Under the pieces are notes generated by a model that was not told the DNA's origin, made no database searches, and saw only the letters and a list, made by a program, of their open reading frames with translations. DNA of 28,729 nucleotides from an uncultured Clostridia bacterium (GTDB lineage Bacteria; Bacillota; Clostridia; UMGS1883). The stretch covers positions 1-28,729 of the forward strand of contig CAKSFM010000021.1 of assembly GCA_934454525.1 (NCBI GenBank), in the 5' to 3' direction. Each line of letters begins with the position of its first letter. The first letter of the stretch is position 1. This document shows, piece by piece, positions 7,297-14,672 of the stretch. Made by a program: the position numbers and the translations under genes.

Positions 7297-9642
7297 TTAT
7301 TTTGCGAGGATTGCTTCGAAAAGCTCTCTGCAAACACATTCATCATCGACAACCGAGTCTATCTGTGCAAGCGCAGCCGTTACACTGCCGTTTTCAATGC
7401 GTTCAAACAGCGCCCCCTTAGAATAGTTATCTATTTCCGCGCGGCAAAGAATTTCAAAGCAACGCTTTTTGTAATCGTTCGGAGCAACGTTCACGTTCTC
7501 ATTAAATGCGATAACTGCTTCACCTTCAAATGCACCGAAGCTTACAATTACCGACTCATTATCGTACGAAACCTCTGCGCCAACAGCTCCGTTTTTATCC
7601 GTTACCGTCACATTTGTGCACTCGGAAAGCTTACGGAAACGAATTTCATAGGTTCTGTCGCCCGGGATAATTCCATCGGCATTTCCCGAAACTGACATTC
7701 TCAGCACGGGTTTGTCACCCCAGCTGAAGTCAAAGCTTGTGATGGCATAGCCGCCGTTTTCGTAATCCATCGTTGTGCCGTCATCTTCGTACATTTCAAA
7801 GCGTCCGTTATCCGACGGGAACACTTCAACCGCAAGCTTGTGCGGATTTTCCGTGCCGTTGCCGCCATCGCAGCTGAGCGGAATTATACCGCCTGCCTTG
7901 ACAAAAACGGGATATTCATCAATTTCGCGGCAAACGCAGAGCATCTTTCCGCCGCTGTATTCATAACCTGTGAAGAAGTCGAACCATGTTCCGTTCGGGA
8001 AATATGTAAGAACCTCGCCCATACAGCCGCGCTTTGACTTTTTCGTTATGGGCGAAACAAGCATTTCCGTTCCGAAATAATACTCGTTTCTGAAATTATA
8101 TGCAGCTTCCTCATTCGGATTCTCATAATACAGAGGTGTGATAAGCGGAATATTCTGCTCGGACGCACGGCGGTTCATCGAATAAAGGTACGGAATCATC
8201 GCATGGCGCAGGCGCATGAATTTGCCCATCAGTCCGCGGATAACAGCGTCGAACACCCAAGGTTCCTTATTCAGAAATTCGCTCTTTGAGCTGTGCAGAC
8301 GCATAATCGGAGAAAATACGCCGTATTCCACCCAGCGCGCAAAAAGCTCGTTATCCTTTGCTCCGCACATATGACCACCGATGTCATGACTCCACCAGCC
8401 GTAACCGACGTTTGTCGCATTATTTGTGAAATACGGCTGAAAATCAAGCGATGCCCATGTTATATGTGTATCTCCGGAGAAGCCGATCGGGTAACGATGG
8501 CTTCCGATTCCGGCATAGCGCGAGAATATCATCGGACGGCGGTTATCCCTGCCGCTGTCTTTATAGTGCAGATAGTTCAGCATCCACAGCGGATCAAGTC
8601 CTTCCATAAGCGAGGATGTTCCCTGCTGCCAGTCCATCCACCAAAAATCCACTCCCTCGTCCTCAAAGGGGTGAATCAGAACGTCAAAATAATTTTTCAT
8701 AAACTTGCGGGAGGTTGCGTCAAAAGGAACGGTTACCTCCGTTTTCGGGTCAATTCCCATGCGCTTTGCCATTTCTTCATACTGAACCTCGTGCGCGGCA
8801 ACGCCCTCCGCCGGATGGAGATTCAGCGTTACGCGGAGCTTTCTGTCACGAAGATTTTTAAGAAACGCTCTGTAATCCGGGAAAAGGTCTTCATTCCATG
8901 TGTATCCCGTCCACCCGGAACCGTACTTCTCATCGATTTCTGTGACATGCCAGTCCATGTCGATAACTGCGACGGACAGCGGAATATTTTCCTTTTCAAA
9001 ACAATCCAGCAGCTTCTCATAGCTTTCCTGTGTATATTCATAATATCTGCTCCACCAGTTACCGAGCACGTAGCGCGGAATGAGCGGCGTTTTTCCTGTC
9101 AGCATATAAAATGCATTGAGCGCATCCTTATATTCCGCACGGTAGCAGAAAAGATAAAAGTCCTCCTCCTTGTTTTCGCGCGGAGCAATCCAGCCGGTTT
9201 CATCGATTATAAGCGACGCGCTGTCATCAACAACGGCAAAATTGCGCCGGCACTGAATTCCGTCCTCAAGCGGAATTTCGCCGTTTGCGCGGTCAAGAGT
9301 GCGCGCAGTACCCTTGAGATTTTCACATTCTTTTCCATAGTACCAATCATCGCACCGTGCACCGCCGCACACGCGCGCCTGAAGCCCTCCCTTGGTAAAC
9401 TTTCCCTTGTCATAGGAAATTTCAACCTGGCTTGTTTTAATTTTCAGAAAACCATTTTCTTCCCTCACGGTGTAGTCAACTTTCGGAAATTCTCTGTTAA
9501 CAACGGACTGCGTTGCATGGTCTTCAAATATTCCGTTCTCACTGTATTCAATTCTGAACAAACAGTCGGTAAGTACGCTTATGCGGCAGTTTCCGCATAC
9601 AACCATGCTTTCCGCCCTGCAAACGGGGTTTTCTTTTTTCAT
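7297..9642 (-). CDS. Glycoside hydrolase family 31 protein (alpha-glycosidase)
   Basis: This 781-residue protein has no signal peptide, so it should act on imported sugars in the cytosol. It has an N-terminal beta-sandwich (to about 190), the GH31 (beta/alpha)8 barrel, and C-terminal beta domains. Barrel landmarks are LGNWWSRYY, SVAVIDMDWH, DFWWMDWQQG with the predicted nucleophile Asp337, FSGDTHITW with the predicted acid/base Asp391, GWWSHDIGGHM, and RLHSSK. The nucleophile context WMDWQQG differs from the W-x-D-M-N-E of classical alpha-glucosidases, so specificity (alpha-glucoside, alpha-galactoside or N-acetylated sugar) is open. ATG 9642 has GGAGG 8 nt upstream; an in-frame TTG at 9657 overlaps that SD. 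It lies downstream of proS, separated by a hairpin, with no sugar transporter nearby. Confidence 0.9.
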   Translation of the reverse strand: MKKENPVCRAESMVVCGNCRISVLTDCLFRIEYSENGIFEDHATQSVVNREFPKVDYTVREENGFLKIKTSQVEISYDKGKFTKGGLQARVCGGARCDDWYYGKECENLKGTARTLDRANGEIPLEDGIQCRRNFAVVDDSASLIIDETGWIAPRENKEEDFYLFCYRAEYKDALNAFYMLTGKTPLIPRYVLGNWWSRYYEYTQESYEKLLDCFEKENIPLSVAVIDMDWHVTEIDEKYGSGWTGYTWNEDLFPDYRAFLKNLRDRKLRVTLNLHPAEGVAAHEVQYEEMAKRMGIDPKTEVTVPFDATSRKFMKNYFDVLIHPFEDEGVDFWWMDWQQGTSSLMEGLDPLWMLNYLHYKDSGRDNRRPMIFSRYAGIGSHRYPIGFSGDTHITWASLDFQPYFTNNATNVGYGWWSHDIGGHMCGAKDNELFARWVEYGVFSPIMRLHSSKSEFLNKEPWVFDAVIRGLMGKFMRLRHAMIPYLYSMNRRASEQNIPLITPLYYENPNEEAAYNFRNEYYFGTEMLVSPITKKSKRGCMGEVLTYFPNGTWFDFFTGYEYSGGKMLCVCREIDEYPVFVKAGGIIPLSCDGGNGTENPHKLAVEVFPSDNGRFEMYEDDGTTMDYENGGYAITSFDFSWGDKPVLRMSVSGNADGIIPGDRTYEIRFRKLSECTNVTVTDKNGAVGAEVSYDNESVIVSFGAFEGEAVIAFNENVNVAPNDYKKRCFEILCRAEIDNYSKGALFERIENGSVTAALAQIDSVVDDECVCRELFEAILAK

Positions 9643-9660
9643 TGCATTATCCTCCAAACA

Positions 9661-9700
9661 TTAAAATATCAGGGAAGCAAAATCCTTGCCTCCCTGATAT
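9661..9700 (-). terminator. Terminator hairpin after proS
   Basis: ATATCAGGGA (9666-9675) and TCCCTGATAT (9691-9700) are perfect complements, with an inner GCAA/TTGC extension. On the minus strand the stem is followed by TTTTAA (9666-9661), a short U tract, so termination may be partial and GH31 could receive read-through from proS. Confidence 0.6.
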
Positions 9701-9765
9701 AATATCATCTTATAATACCGAAAAATATCACAATAATTGCAACTTTTAGCACTATATTATCCTTT

Positions 9766-11202
9766 TTAATAAGCTCTGCCCCAATAAACAAGTTTCTTGG
9801 CAGGCTTTCCGCAGCAAACGCATTTTTCGGAAATTGTTTCCTGCTCAAAGGGCATGCAGCGCGCTGTTGCACCGGTATCCTCCTTGATTTTGTTTTCGCA
9901 CTCAACATCGCCGCACCACATTGCCTTGATAAAACCGGGTTTAGTATCAACCGTCGTCTTAAACTCATCATAATCCGCTGCCGTATAAGTATGACTCTCA
10001 CGGTGCGCGAGCGCCTTGTTAAACAGTGATGTCTGGATATCGTCAAGCAGCGCCGAAACGGTTTCTTCGATATTGTCAAGCGACGCCGTTATTTTCTCAC
10101 CGCTGTCACGGCGCACAAGCACGCAGCTGTTATTTTCTATATCGCGCGGACCGATTTCAAGGCGAATCGGCACACCCTTCATTTCATACTCGGCAAACTT
10201 CCATCCGGGCGTTTTGTCCGAAAGGTCAATATCCGCACGGAACTGCTTTTTCAAACGTCCGCAAAGCTCGGACGCTTTTTCGGAAACGCCCTCCTTATGC
10301 ATTGCAATCGGCACAATGACAAGCTGCTTCGGAGCGATTTTCGGCGGCAGAACAAGTCCGCTGTTATCGCCGTGAACCATGATGATTGCCCCGATAAGGC
10401 GCGTTGTAACACCCCACGAGGTCTGATGAACGTACTGAAGCTTATTATCCTTGTCGGAATACTGTATCCCGAAGGCTTTTGCAAATCCGTCCCCGAAGTT
10501 ATGGCTTGTTCCCGACTGAAGCGCCTTCCCGTCATGCATAAGGCTTTCAACAGTATATGTCGCAACAGCTCCGGCAAATTTCTCCTTATCCGTCTTTCTT
10601 CCTTTTATAACGGGAATGGCAAGATATTTTTCACAGAAATCCGCATAAACGTTCAGCATGCGGATTGTTTCAGCCTGCGCTTCCTCCTCGGTTGCGTGAG
10701 CCGTGTGCCCCTCCTGCCACAAAAACTCCATGCTGCGCAAAAACGGACGCGTTGTCTTTTCCCACCTTACAACGCTGCACCACTGGTTGTAAAGCTTCGG
10801 CAAATCGCGGTGCGAGTGAATTATGTTTTTATAATGCTCACAGAAAAGGGTTTCACTTGTCGGGCGAACACACATCCGCTCGGAAAGCTTTTCGTTTCCT
10901 CCGTATGTGACCCACGCAACCTCGGGCGCAAAGCCTTCAACATGATCCTTTTCCTTTTCAAGCAGGCTTTCGGGAATAAACATCGGCAGATACACATTCT
11001 CATGCCCCAGCCGTTTAAATTCCGAATCGAGCGCATGCTGAATATTTTCCCATATCGCATAGGAATACGGGCGGAAAACGCAGCAGCCTTTTATGCTTGT
11101 ATATTCGATCAGCTCCGCTTTTTTCACAATATCGGTATACCAACGGGCAAAATCCTCGTCCATTGATGTGATTTCTTCAACCGGCTTTTTATCTTTGCTC
11201 AT
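9766..11202 (-). CDS. proS: Prolyl-tRNA synthetase, archaeal/eukaryote-like type
   Basis: This 478-residue class II synthetase attaches proline to tRNA-Pro. Motif 2 region: VRPTSETLFCEHY followed by NQWCSVVRWEKTTRPFLRSMEF and FLWQEGHTAH. Motif 3 region: TSWGVTTRLIGAIIMVHGDN. The HGTP anticodon-binding domain begins near APKQLVIVPI, and a C-terminal domain holds zinc-ligand cysteines (WCGD.EC and KCVCCGK), ending in a tyrosine (GRAY). The short length, the lack of a YbaK-like editing insertion and the Cys-rich C-terminus are features of the ProS type 3 found in Archaea, Eukarya and many Clostridia. ATG 11202 is chosen (SD GAGAGGA); the 18 upstream codons of open frame are unlikely. It has its own consensus promoter and no T-box leader was seen. 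Confidence 0.96.
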   Translation of the reverse strand: MSKDKKPVEEITSMDEDFARWYTDIVKKAELIEYTSIKGCCVFRPYSYAIWENIQHALDSEFKRLGHENVYLPMFIPESLLEKEKDHVEGFAPEVAWVTYGGNEKLSERMCVRPTSETLFCEHYKNIIHSHRDLPKLYNQWCSVVRWEKTTRPFLRSMEFLWQEGHTAHATEEEAQAETIRMLNVYADFCEKYLAIPVIKGRKTDKEKFAGAVATYTVESLMHDGKALQSGTSHNFGDGFAKAFGIQYSDKDNKLQYVHQTSWGVTTRLIGAIIMVHGDNSGLVLPPKIAPKQLVIVPIAMHKEGVSEKASELCGRLKKQFRADIDLSDKTPGWKFAEYEMKGVPIRLEIGPRDIENNSCVLVRRDSGEKITASLDNIEETVSALLDDIQTSLFNKALAHRESHTYTAADYDEFKTTVDTKPGFIKAMWCGDVECENKIKEDTGATARCMPFEQETISEKCVCCGKPAKKLVYWGRAY

Positions 11203-11241
11203 TTTCAGGATCCTCTCATTCTTTTTCACTATGTAACTATT

Positions 11242-11270
11242 ATTGTAACAAATCACAGTGCATTTGTCAA
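11242..11270 (-). promoter_or_regulatory. proS promoter
   Basis: Minus strand TTGACA (11265-11270), 17 bp spacer, TACAAT (11242-11247). The leader to the proS ATG is only about 35 nt, too short for a T-box. Confidence 0.8.
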
Positions 11271-11288
11271 ATTATTTCCTTTAATTAA

Positions 11289-11801
11289 TCACAGTTCTTC
11301 GTCAAGAATTTCCGTCAGGCGGTAAATAAACTCTCTGCACTCGCTGTTTGCCATTAAAAGAGTCATTGCACGGCGCACCGCCGCAACAAACTCTCCGTCA
11401 AGGTCGCTGATTTTCATTGCGCGCGCCAGCGGGCACATACCTCGTCCGCGCGGATCCATAATTATTTGCAGCTTTTCTCCTCGGTGAGCATATGGAACAA
11501 GCGGAAAAATCATGCATGCCAGCGGGCGGCGGCTGCGTTCGCATTGTCCGCCGCAGGTGAAAAGCCGCGCAAAGCAGTCCGCCTTATATTCAAAATCCGT
11601 TTCGTAAATATGCGCCCACCCCGGAACAGGGAAATAGCGCATTCTTTCGCGCGGAAAAAGATACATTCCCGTTATTTCCTCCTCAACGGCACAGCAGGCG
11701 TTTTTGCAGAGCCTGCCGCAGTCAATTGAAAGCGGCGTTTTGCTGCCGATGATTTTTGCGGCAGCTGAGTAAAGTGCGTTGGGCGATATATAAGCGTTCA
11801 T
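11289..11801 (-). CDS. Cysteine-rich protein of unknown function (YkgJ-like metal-binding pattern)
   Basis: The protein has 170 residues, no signal peptide, and ten cysteines, at 28, 32, 36, 37, 76, 83, 87, 96, 123 and 155. The spacing C..C...CC..GMYLFP.E (28-51), FTCGGQC...RRPLACMIFPL (81-101) and GMCPLA (121-126) recalls zinc- or iron-sulfur-binding YkgJ-type cysteine clusters, in which a G-x-C and an R-P-x-x-C-R/M-x-F/Y-P-L element recur. Function is not known to me. The start at 11801 is set by AAAGGAA 6 nt upstream. It begins 86 bp from the divergent carboxypeptidase gene and ends about 20 bp before the proS promoter, so it may be expressed on its own. Confidence 0.75.
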   Translation of the reverse strand: MNAYISPNALYSAAAKIIGSKTPLSIDCGRLCKNACCAVEEEITGMYLFPRERMRYFPVPGWAHIYETDFEYKADCFARLFTCGGQCERSRRPLACMIFPLVPYAHRGEKLQIIMDPRGRGMCPLARAMKISDLDGEFVAAVRRAMTLLMANSECREFIYRLTEILDEEL

Positions 11802-11827
11802 ATTAATTCCTTTCCGAAATAAATTTC

Positions 11828-11855
11828 TTGCAATTATCTGATTTTGTGATATACT
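11828..11855 (+). promoter_or_regulatory. Promoter of the first S11 carboxypeptidase gene
   Basis: TTGCAA (11828-11833), 16 bp spacer and TATACT (11850-11855) preceded by TGA, giving an extended -10 pattern. It lies about 33 bp before the start codon. Confidence 0.7.
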
Positions 11856-11887
11856 GGTATTATTGACCAAAGGGGGAAATCTCACAT

Positions 11888-13135
11888 ATGAAACCGTTAA
11901 AAAAACTCTTATGCATAGCCGCAGCGCTCAGCATCCTGCTTGCTGCATTTCCTGCGGCAGCGCTTAATGTCACATCCTACGGAGCGTGCGTTATGGACTG
12001 CGAATCGGGCGAAATCCTTTTTTCAAAGGATGGGCAGACAGCGCGCGTTCCTGCAAGCATGACGAAGATAATGACGCTTTATCTGCTTTTCGAAAGGCTT
12101 GCCGCAGGAGATATTTCCAAAAGCTCGGCAGTTTACATATCCGCAAATGCTGCGGCGCAGTCCTCAGAGCGCGGAATCTCAAACATTCCGCTGCGCCGAG
12201 GTGATTCCTACAGTGTTGAAGAAATGATAGACGCACTTGTCGTTCCGTCGGCATGCGCGGCAGGTGTTGCCGTGGCTGAATTTCTTTGCGGAAGTGAAGA
12301 AGAATTCGTCCGCCGGATGAATGAAAAGGCTTCCGAAATGGGGCTAACGGCATATTTTGCCGACACATCGGGTCTTTCCGACTATAACCGCATATCGCCC
12401 GAATCGGTTGCCGTGCTTGTGCGCAATTTTATCCTGAATTATCCCGACATACTTAATTACACGAAAAAAACCGGTGTTTACATCCGCGGAAAATATTATA
12501 AGGCAACCAATCTTCTGCTTAAGACAGACGATAAGCATTATTTCCCCGAAGCAGACGGATTCAAGACGGGAACAACCTCAATTGCCGGCAAATGCATTGC
12601 CGCAACCGCAATGCGCGGCGGCACACGGATTATCACCGTGACAATGCATTCATCAACCAATGATTCGCGATATACGGACACGAAAAAGATGCTTGAAAAC
12701 GGCTTTGAACAGATGGCAGTGCGCACATCAAACGTTTTTTCGACAGACATAAGAGCATTCGTAAACGGAACGGAGATTCCGTGCTGCTACTACCTTGGCA
12801 GGCAGAAATCGCTTTTAATTATTGCAGAGAATCTCCGGAATTACGGCTTTGATGTAAACTATACCGCCGAGGACAACACTCTCCGCCTTGAGTACCGCGG
12901 AGGTGCGGCGGCAGGTGTGCCGCTGCCCGAGGTTAAAACGCCCGGCACAGCGCTTTACCCGATATACCAAAACAGCGGTCTGCGCGTGGCAGTTATTAAA
13001 AACGGCGAAACCACATATCTTAATACGGTTTACTCACTTAACGGACAGTGCTGCATCTCGCCCGATGAGCTTGGCGCACTGTATGAGCGCAGCTGGTCGG
13101 ATGAAACACGGCAGTTCAGCATTACCGCCGCGTGA
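11888..13135 (+). CDS. D-alanyl-D-alanine carboxypeptidase family protein (S11) with altered SxN motif
   Basis: A secreted 415-residue protein with a signal peptide (about 1-25, ending AAA). The S11 domain normally trims the terminal D-Ala from peptidoglycan stem peptides. SMTK (Ser57, Lys60) and KTGT (226-229) are intact. The second motif, which should be S-x-N, reads S-A-C (121-123), so the usual Asn is replaced by Cys123. Residues from about 265 form a non-PBP5 C-terminal region with IRAFVNGTEIPCCYYLG... LRNYGFDVNYTAEDNTLRLEY, resembling a copper-amine-oxidase-N (stalk) fold. SD AAGGGGG precedes ATG 11888. A second S11 gene follows with an intact SxN, suggesting divided roles. Reduced or altered activity is inference. 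Confidence 0.88.
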   Translation: MKPLKKLLCIAAALSILLAAFPAAALNVTSYGACVMDCESGEILFSKDGQTARVPASMTKIMTLYLLFERLAAGDISKSSAVYISANAAAQSSERGISNIPLRRGDSYSVEEMIDALVVPSACAAGVAVAEFLCGSEEEFVRRMNEKASEMGLTAYFADTSGLSDYNRISPESVAVLVRNFILNYPDILNYTKKTGVYIRGKYYKATNLLLKTDDKHYFPEADGFKTGTTSIAGKCIAATAMRGGTRIITVTMHSSTNDSRYTDTKKMLENGFEQMAVRTSNVFSTDIRAFVNGTEIPCCYYLGRQKSLLIIAENLRNYGFDVNYTAEDNTLRLEYRGGAAAGVPLPEVKTPGTALYPIYQNSGLRVAVIKNGETTYLNTVYSLNGQCCISPDELGALYERSWSDETRQFSITAA

Positions 13136-13182
13136 CAAAAGGCTTCCGCTTCACATTAATTATACACTGATTTTTCTGATTT

Positions 13183-13218
13183 GGGAATAGCTGTTTCGAG
13201 CTATTCCCTTATTTTTTT
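13183..13218 (+). terminator. Intrinsic terminator
   Basis: GGGAATAGCT (13183-13192) pairs perfectly with AGCTATTCCC (13199-13208) around a 6-nt loop, followed by TTATTTTTTT (13209-13218). It separates the two carboxypeptidase genes into different transcripts. Confidence 0.93.
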
Positions 13219-13288
13219 AATCTGCAGTAATATTCCGAATCGGCGGGCATATGATTTACAGACAGAAATTTAAAGGAGCTGTGTTCAT

Positions 13289-14419
13289 ATGGCGTTAAAA
13301 CGAATAGCCTGTCTGCTGATTGTACTTATCCTCCCCGTTTCGGCGGCGGCAGAGGATAACATCAGCTTTAACGCAAAATCCGTTATTCTCACGGAGGCTT
13401 CAACGGGAAAAACGCTTTTCGAAAGCAATTCGCATGAATCGCTTCCGCCGGCAAGCGTAACAAAAATAATGACAATGCTTCTGATTATGGAAGCAATTGA
13501 CCGCGGAGAAATATCCTACGATACTGTTGTGACGGCAAGCGAACGCGCAAAAAGTATGGGCGGCAGCACAATTTTTCTTGATACAAACGAAAAAATGAGT
13601 GTTGAAGATTTGCTGAAAGGTATTGCCGTTGCAAGCGGAAACGATGCCTGCGTTGCAATGGCTGAGCATCTTTGCGGAAGCGAGGAAGCATTCGCCGCAA
13701 AAATGAATGAACGGGCGGCGCAGCTCGGCATGAAAGATACGCATTTTGTGAACTGCAACGGACTCGATGCTCCGGGGCATTATACAAGCGCGTACGACAT
13801 TGCTCTTATGAGCCGCGAGCTGATGCGGCATAAGGATATTTTCAAATTCACGACAATATGGATGGATACACTTCGCGGAGGAAAATTCAATCTTGCAAAC
13901 ACCAATAAGCTGATACGGTTTTACAGCGGAGCAAACGGATTGAAAACAGGTTCAACTTCAGTTGCCGGCTGCTGCATAAGCGCTGCGGCAAAACGGGACG
14001 GCATGCAGCTGATAGCTGTTGTCCTCGGCGCACCGACAAGCAAGGAACGGTTCGCAGCCGCCTCCAATCTGCTTAATTACGGATTTGCAAATTACGGCGT
14101 GACACAGTTCGGAGAAAAAGGCAGCGAAATTCGCAGTGTTGCGGTCGAATCGGGGAAAAGCGATTCCGTGATGGCAATTGCAAAAGAAAGTTCATCGGCG
14201 CTGCTGCCGAAATCTCAGATAAAAAAAGCAAAAATGCATATTAATCTTCCGAAACGCGTTAAAGCGCCCGTAAAAAAAGGTGACTCTTTAGGAGAAATTA
14301 TAATCACACTGGACGGAGAAACAATTGCAAGAACTGACATCATTGCGTCACACTCCGTCGGCAAAAAAGACTGCGCCGACTATATGTTCGGGTTCTTCCG
14401 CAGAATGGTGCTGGCATAA
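13289..14419 (+). CDS. D-alanyl-D-alanine carboxypeptidase (DacF/PBP5-like)
   Basis: This 376-residue secreted enzyme has a signal peptide (1-21, ending SAAA) and a complete S11 catalytic set: SVTK (Ser56, Lys59), SGN (116-118) and KTGS (219-222). A PBP5_C-like beta domain follows (about 270-350), and the end DYMFGFFRRMVLA may be a short amphipathic membrane anchor. It removes the terminal D-Ala from pentapeptides outside the membrane, limiting cross-linking; in Bacillus the DacF and DacB members act in the spore cortex. Which role applies here cannot be decided. SD AAAGGAG lies 10 nt before ATG 13289. It has its own transcription unit after the terminator at 13183; its promoter is not clear. 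The stop codon abuts the MITE-like repeat. Confidence 0.94.
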   Translation: MALKRIACLLIVLILPVSAAAEDNISFNAKSVILTEASTGKTLFESNSHESLPPASVTKIMTMLLIMEAIDRGEISYDTVVTASERAKSMGGSTIFLDTNEKMSVEDLLKGIAVASGNDACVAMAEHLCGSEEAFAAKMNERAAQLGMKDTHFVNCNGLDAPGHYTSAYDIALMSRELMRHKDIFKFTTIWMDTLRGGKFNLANTNKLIRFYSGANGLKTGSTSVAGCCISAAAKRDGMQLIAVVLGAPTSKERFAAASNLLNYGFANYGVTQFGEKGSEIRSVAVESGKSDSVMAIAKESSSALLPKSQIKKAKMHINLPKRVKAPVKKGDSLGEIIITLDGETIARTDIIASHSVGKKDCADYMFGFFRRMVLA

Positions 14420-14496
14420 AAAGGGGCTGTAGCAAAATGCGCAGAACGCATAAAGCAAAGAGAAAATCGGAATAAACAGTTGGAAAATTAAATGTG

Positions 14497-14520
14497 GAAA
14501 TTCGTTGTGCAACGAATTTC
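14497..14520. repeat. Near-perfect palindrome inside the foldback element
   Basis: Two 11-bp arms, GAAATTCGTTG and CAACGAATTTC, flank a 2-bp centre. As RNA the loop would be too small unless some pairs open, so it is more natural as a DNA site or as the tip of a larger cruciform. Confidence 0.6.
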
Positions 14521-14622
14521 TATAAAAAACGCTTTATGCTACGAACAAACTTCACCTCTCGGAGTACCTATGTACGCCTTCGGGTTCAGTTTGTCCGTTC
14601 TGCGCTATTTTTCTTTCGCCCC

Positions 14623-14670
14623 AAAAGGGGCTGTAGCAAAATGGAATCGCATTTTGCTACAGCCCCTTTT
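14623..14670. terminator. Repeat-derived bidirectional terminator
   Basis: A 21-bp perfect stem (14623-14643 with 14650-14670) with a 6-nt loop begins with AAAA and ends with TTTT, so each strand has a U tract in the arm. It separates the carboxypeptidase gene from the convergent uxu operon and ends 2 bp from the operon's last stop codon. Confidence 0.85.
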
Positions 14671-14672
14671 GT

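Larger units (their letters stand above)
14419..14670. mobile_element. MITE-like foldback repeat element
   Basis: A non-coding 252-bp stretch is bounded by 23-bp perfect terminal inverted repeats (14419-14441 and 14648-14670; core GGGGCTGTAGCAAAATGCG). A third copy of the first 21 bp sits inside at 14623-14643. More nested inverted pairs lie within: GCGCAGAACG 14439-14448 with CGTTCTGCGC 14596-14605, GCATAAAGC 14448-14456 with GCTTTATGC 14531-14539, and a near-palindrome GAAATTCGTTG-TG-CAACGAATTTC at 14497-14520. The whole can fold into one long hairpin. Open frames across it lack SDs. No transposase or clear target-site duplication is visible, since both ends abut stop codons. It fits a miniature inverted-repeat element or a dispersed intergenic repeat; copy number in the genome is unknown. 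Confidence 0.6.

Noticed and set aside
8293..9702. A 469-codon plus-strand open frame antisense to the GH31 gene
   Set aside because: The minus-strand frame encodes a complete GH31 enzyme with catalytic motifs and an SD; the plus frame has no SD and no recognisable domain, so it is a shadow.
10297..11166. A 289-codon plus-strand open frame antisense to proS
   Set aside because: It mirrors the prolyl-tRNA synthetase gene, whose motifs are intact, and lacks an SD or any known motif.
11203..11288. T-box leader before proS
   Set aside because: The promoter leaves only about 35 nt of leader and no T-box sequence is visible.
13219..13288. Forespore sigma-F or sigma-G promoter before the second carboxypeptidase
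   Set aside because: GGGCATATGA near 13247 resembles part of a sigma-F -10, but the -35 and spacing do not fit well enough to report.
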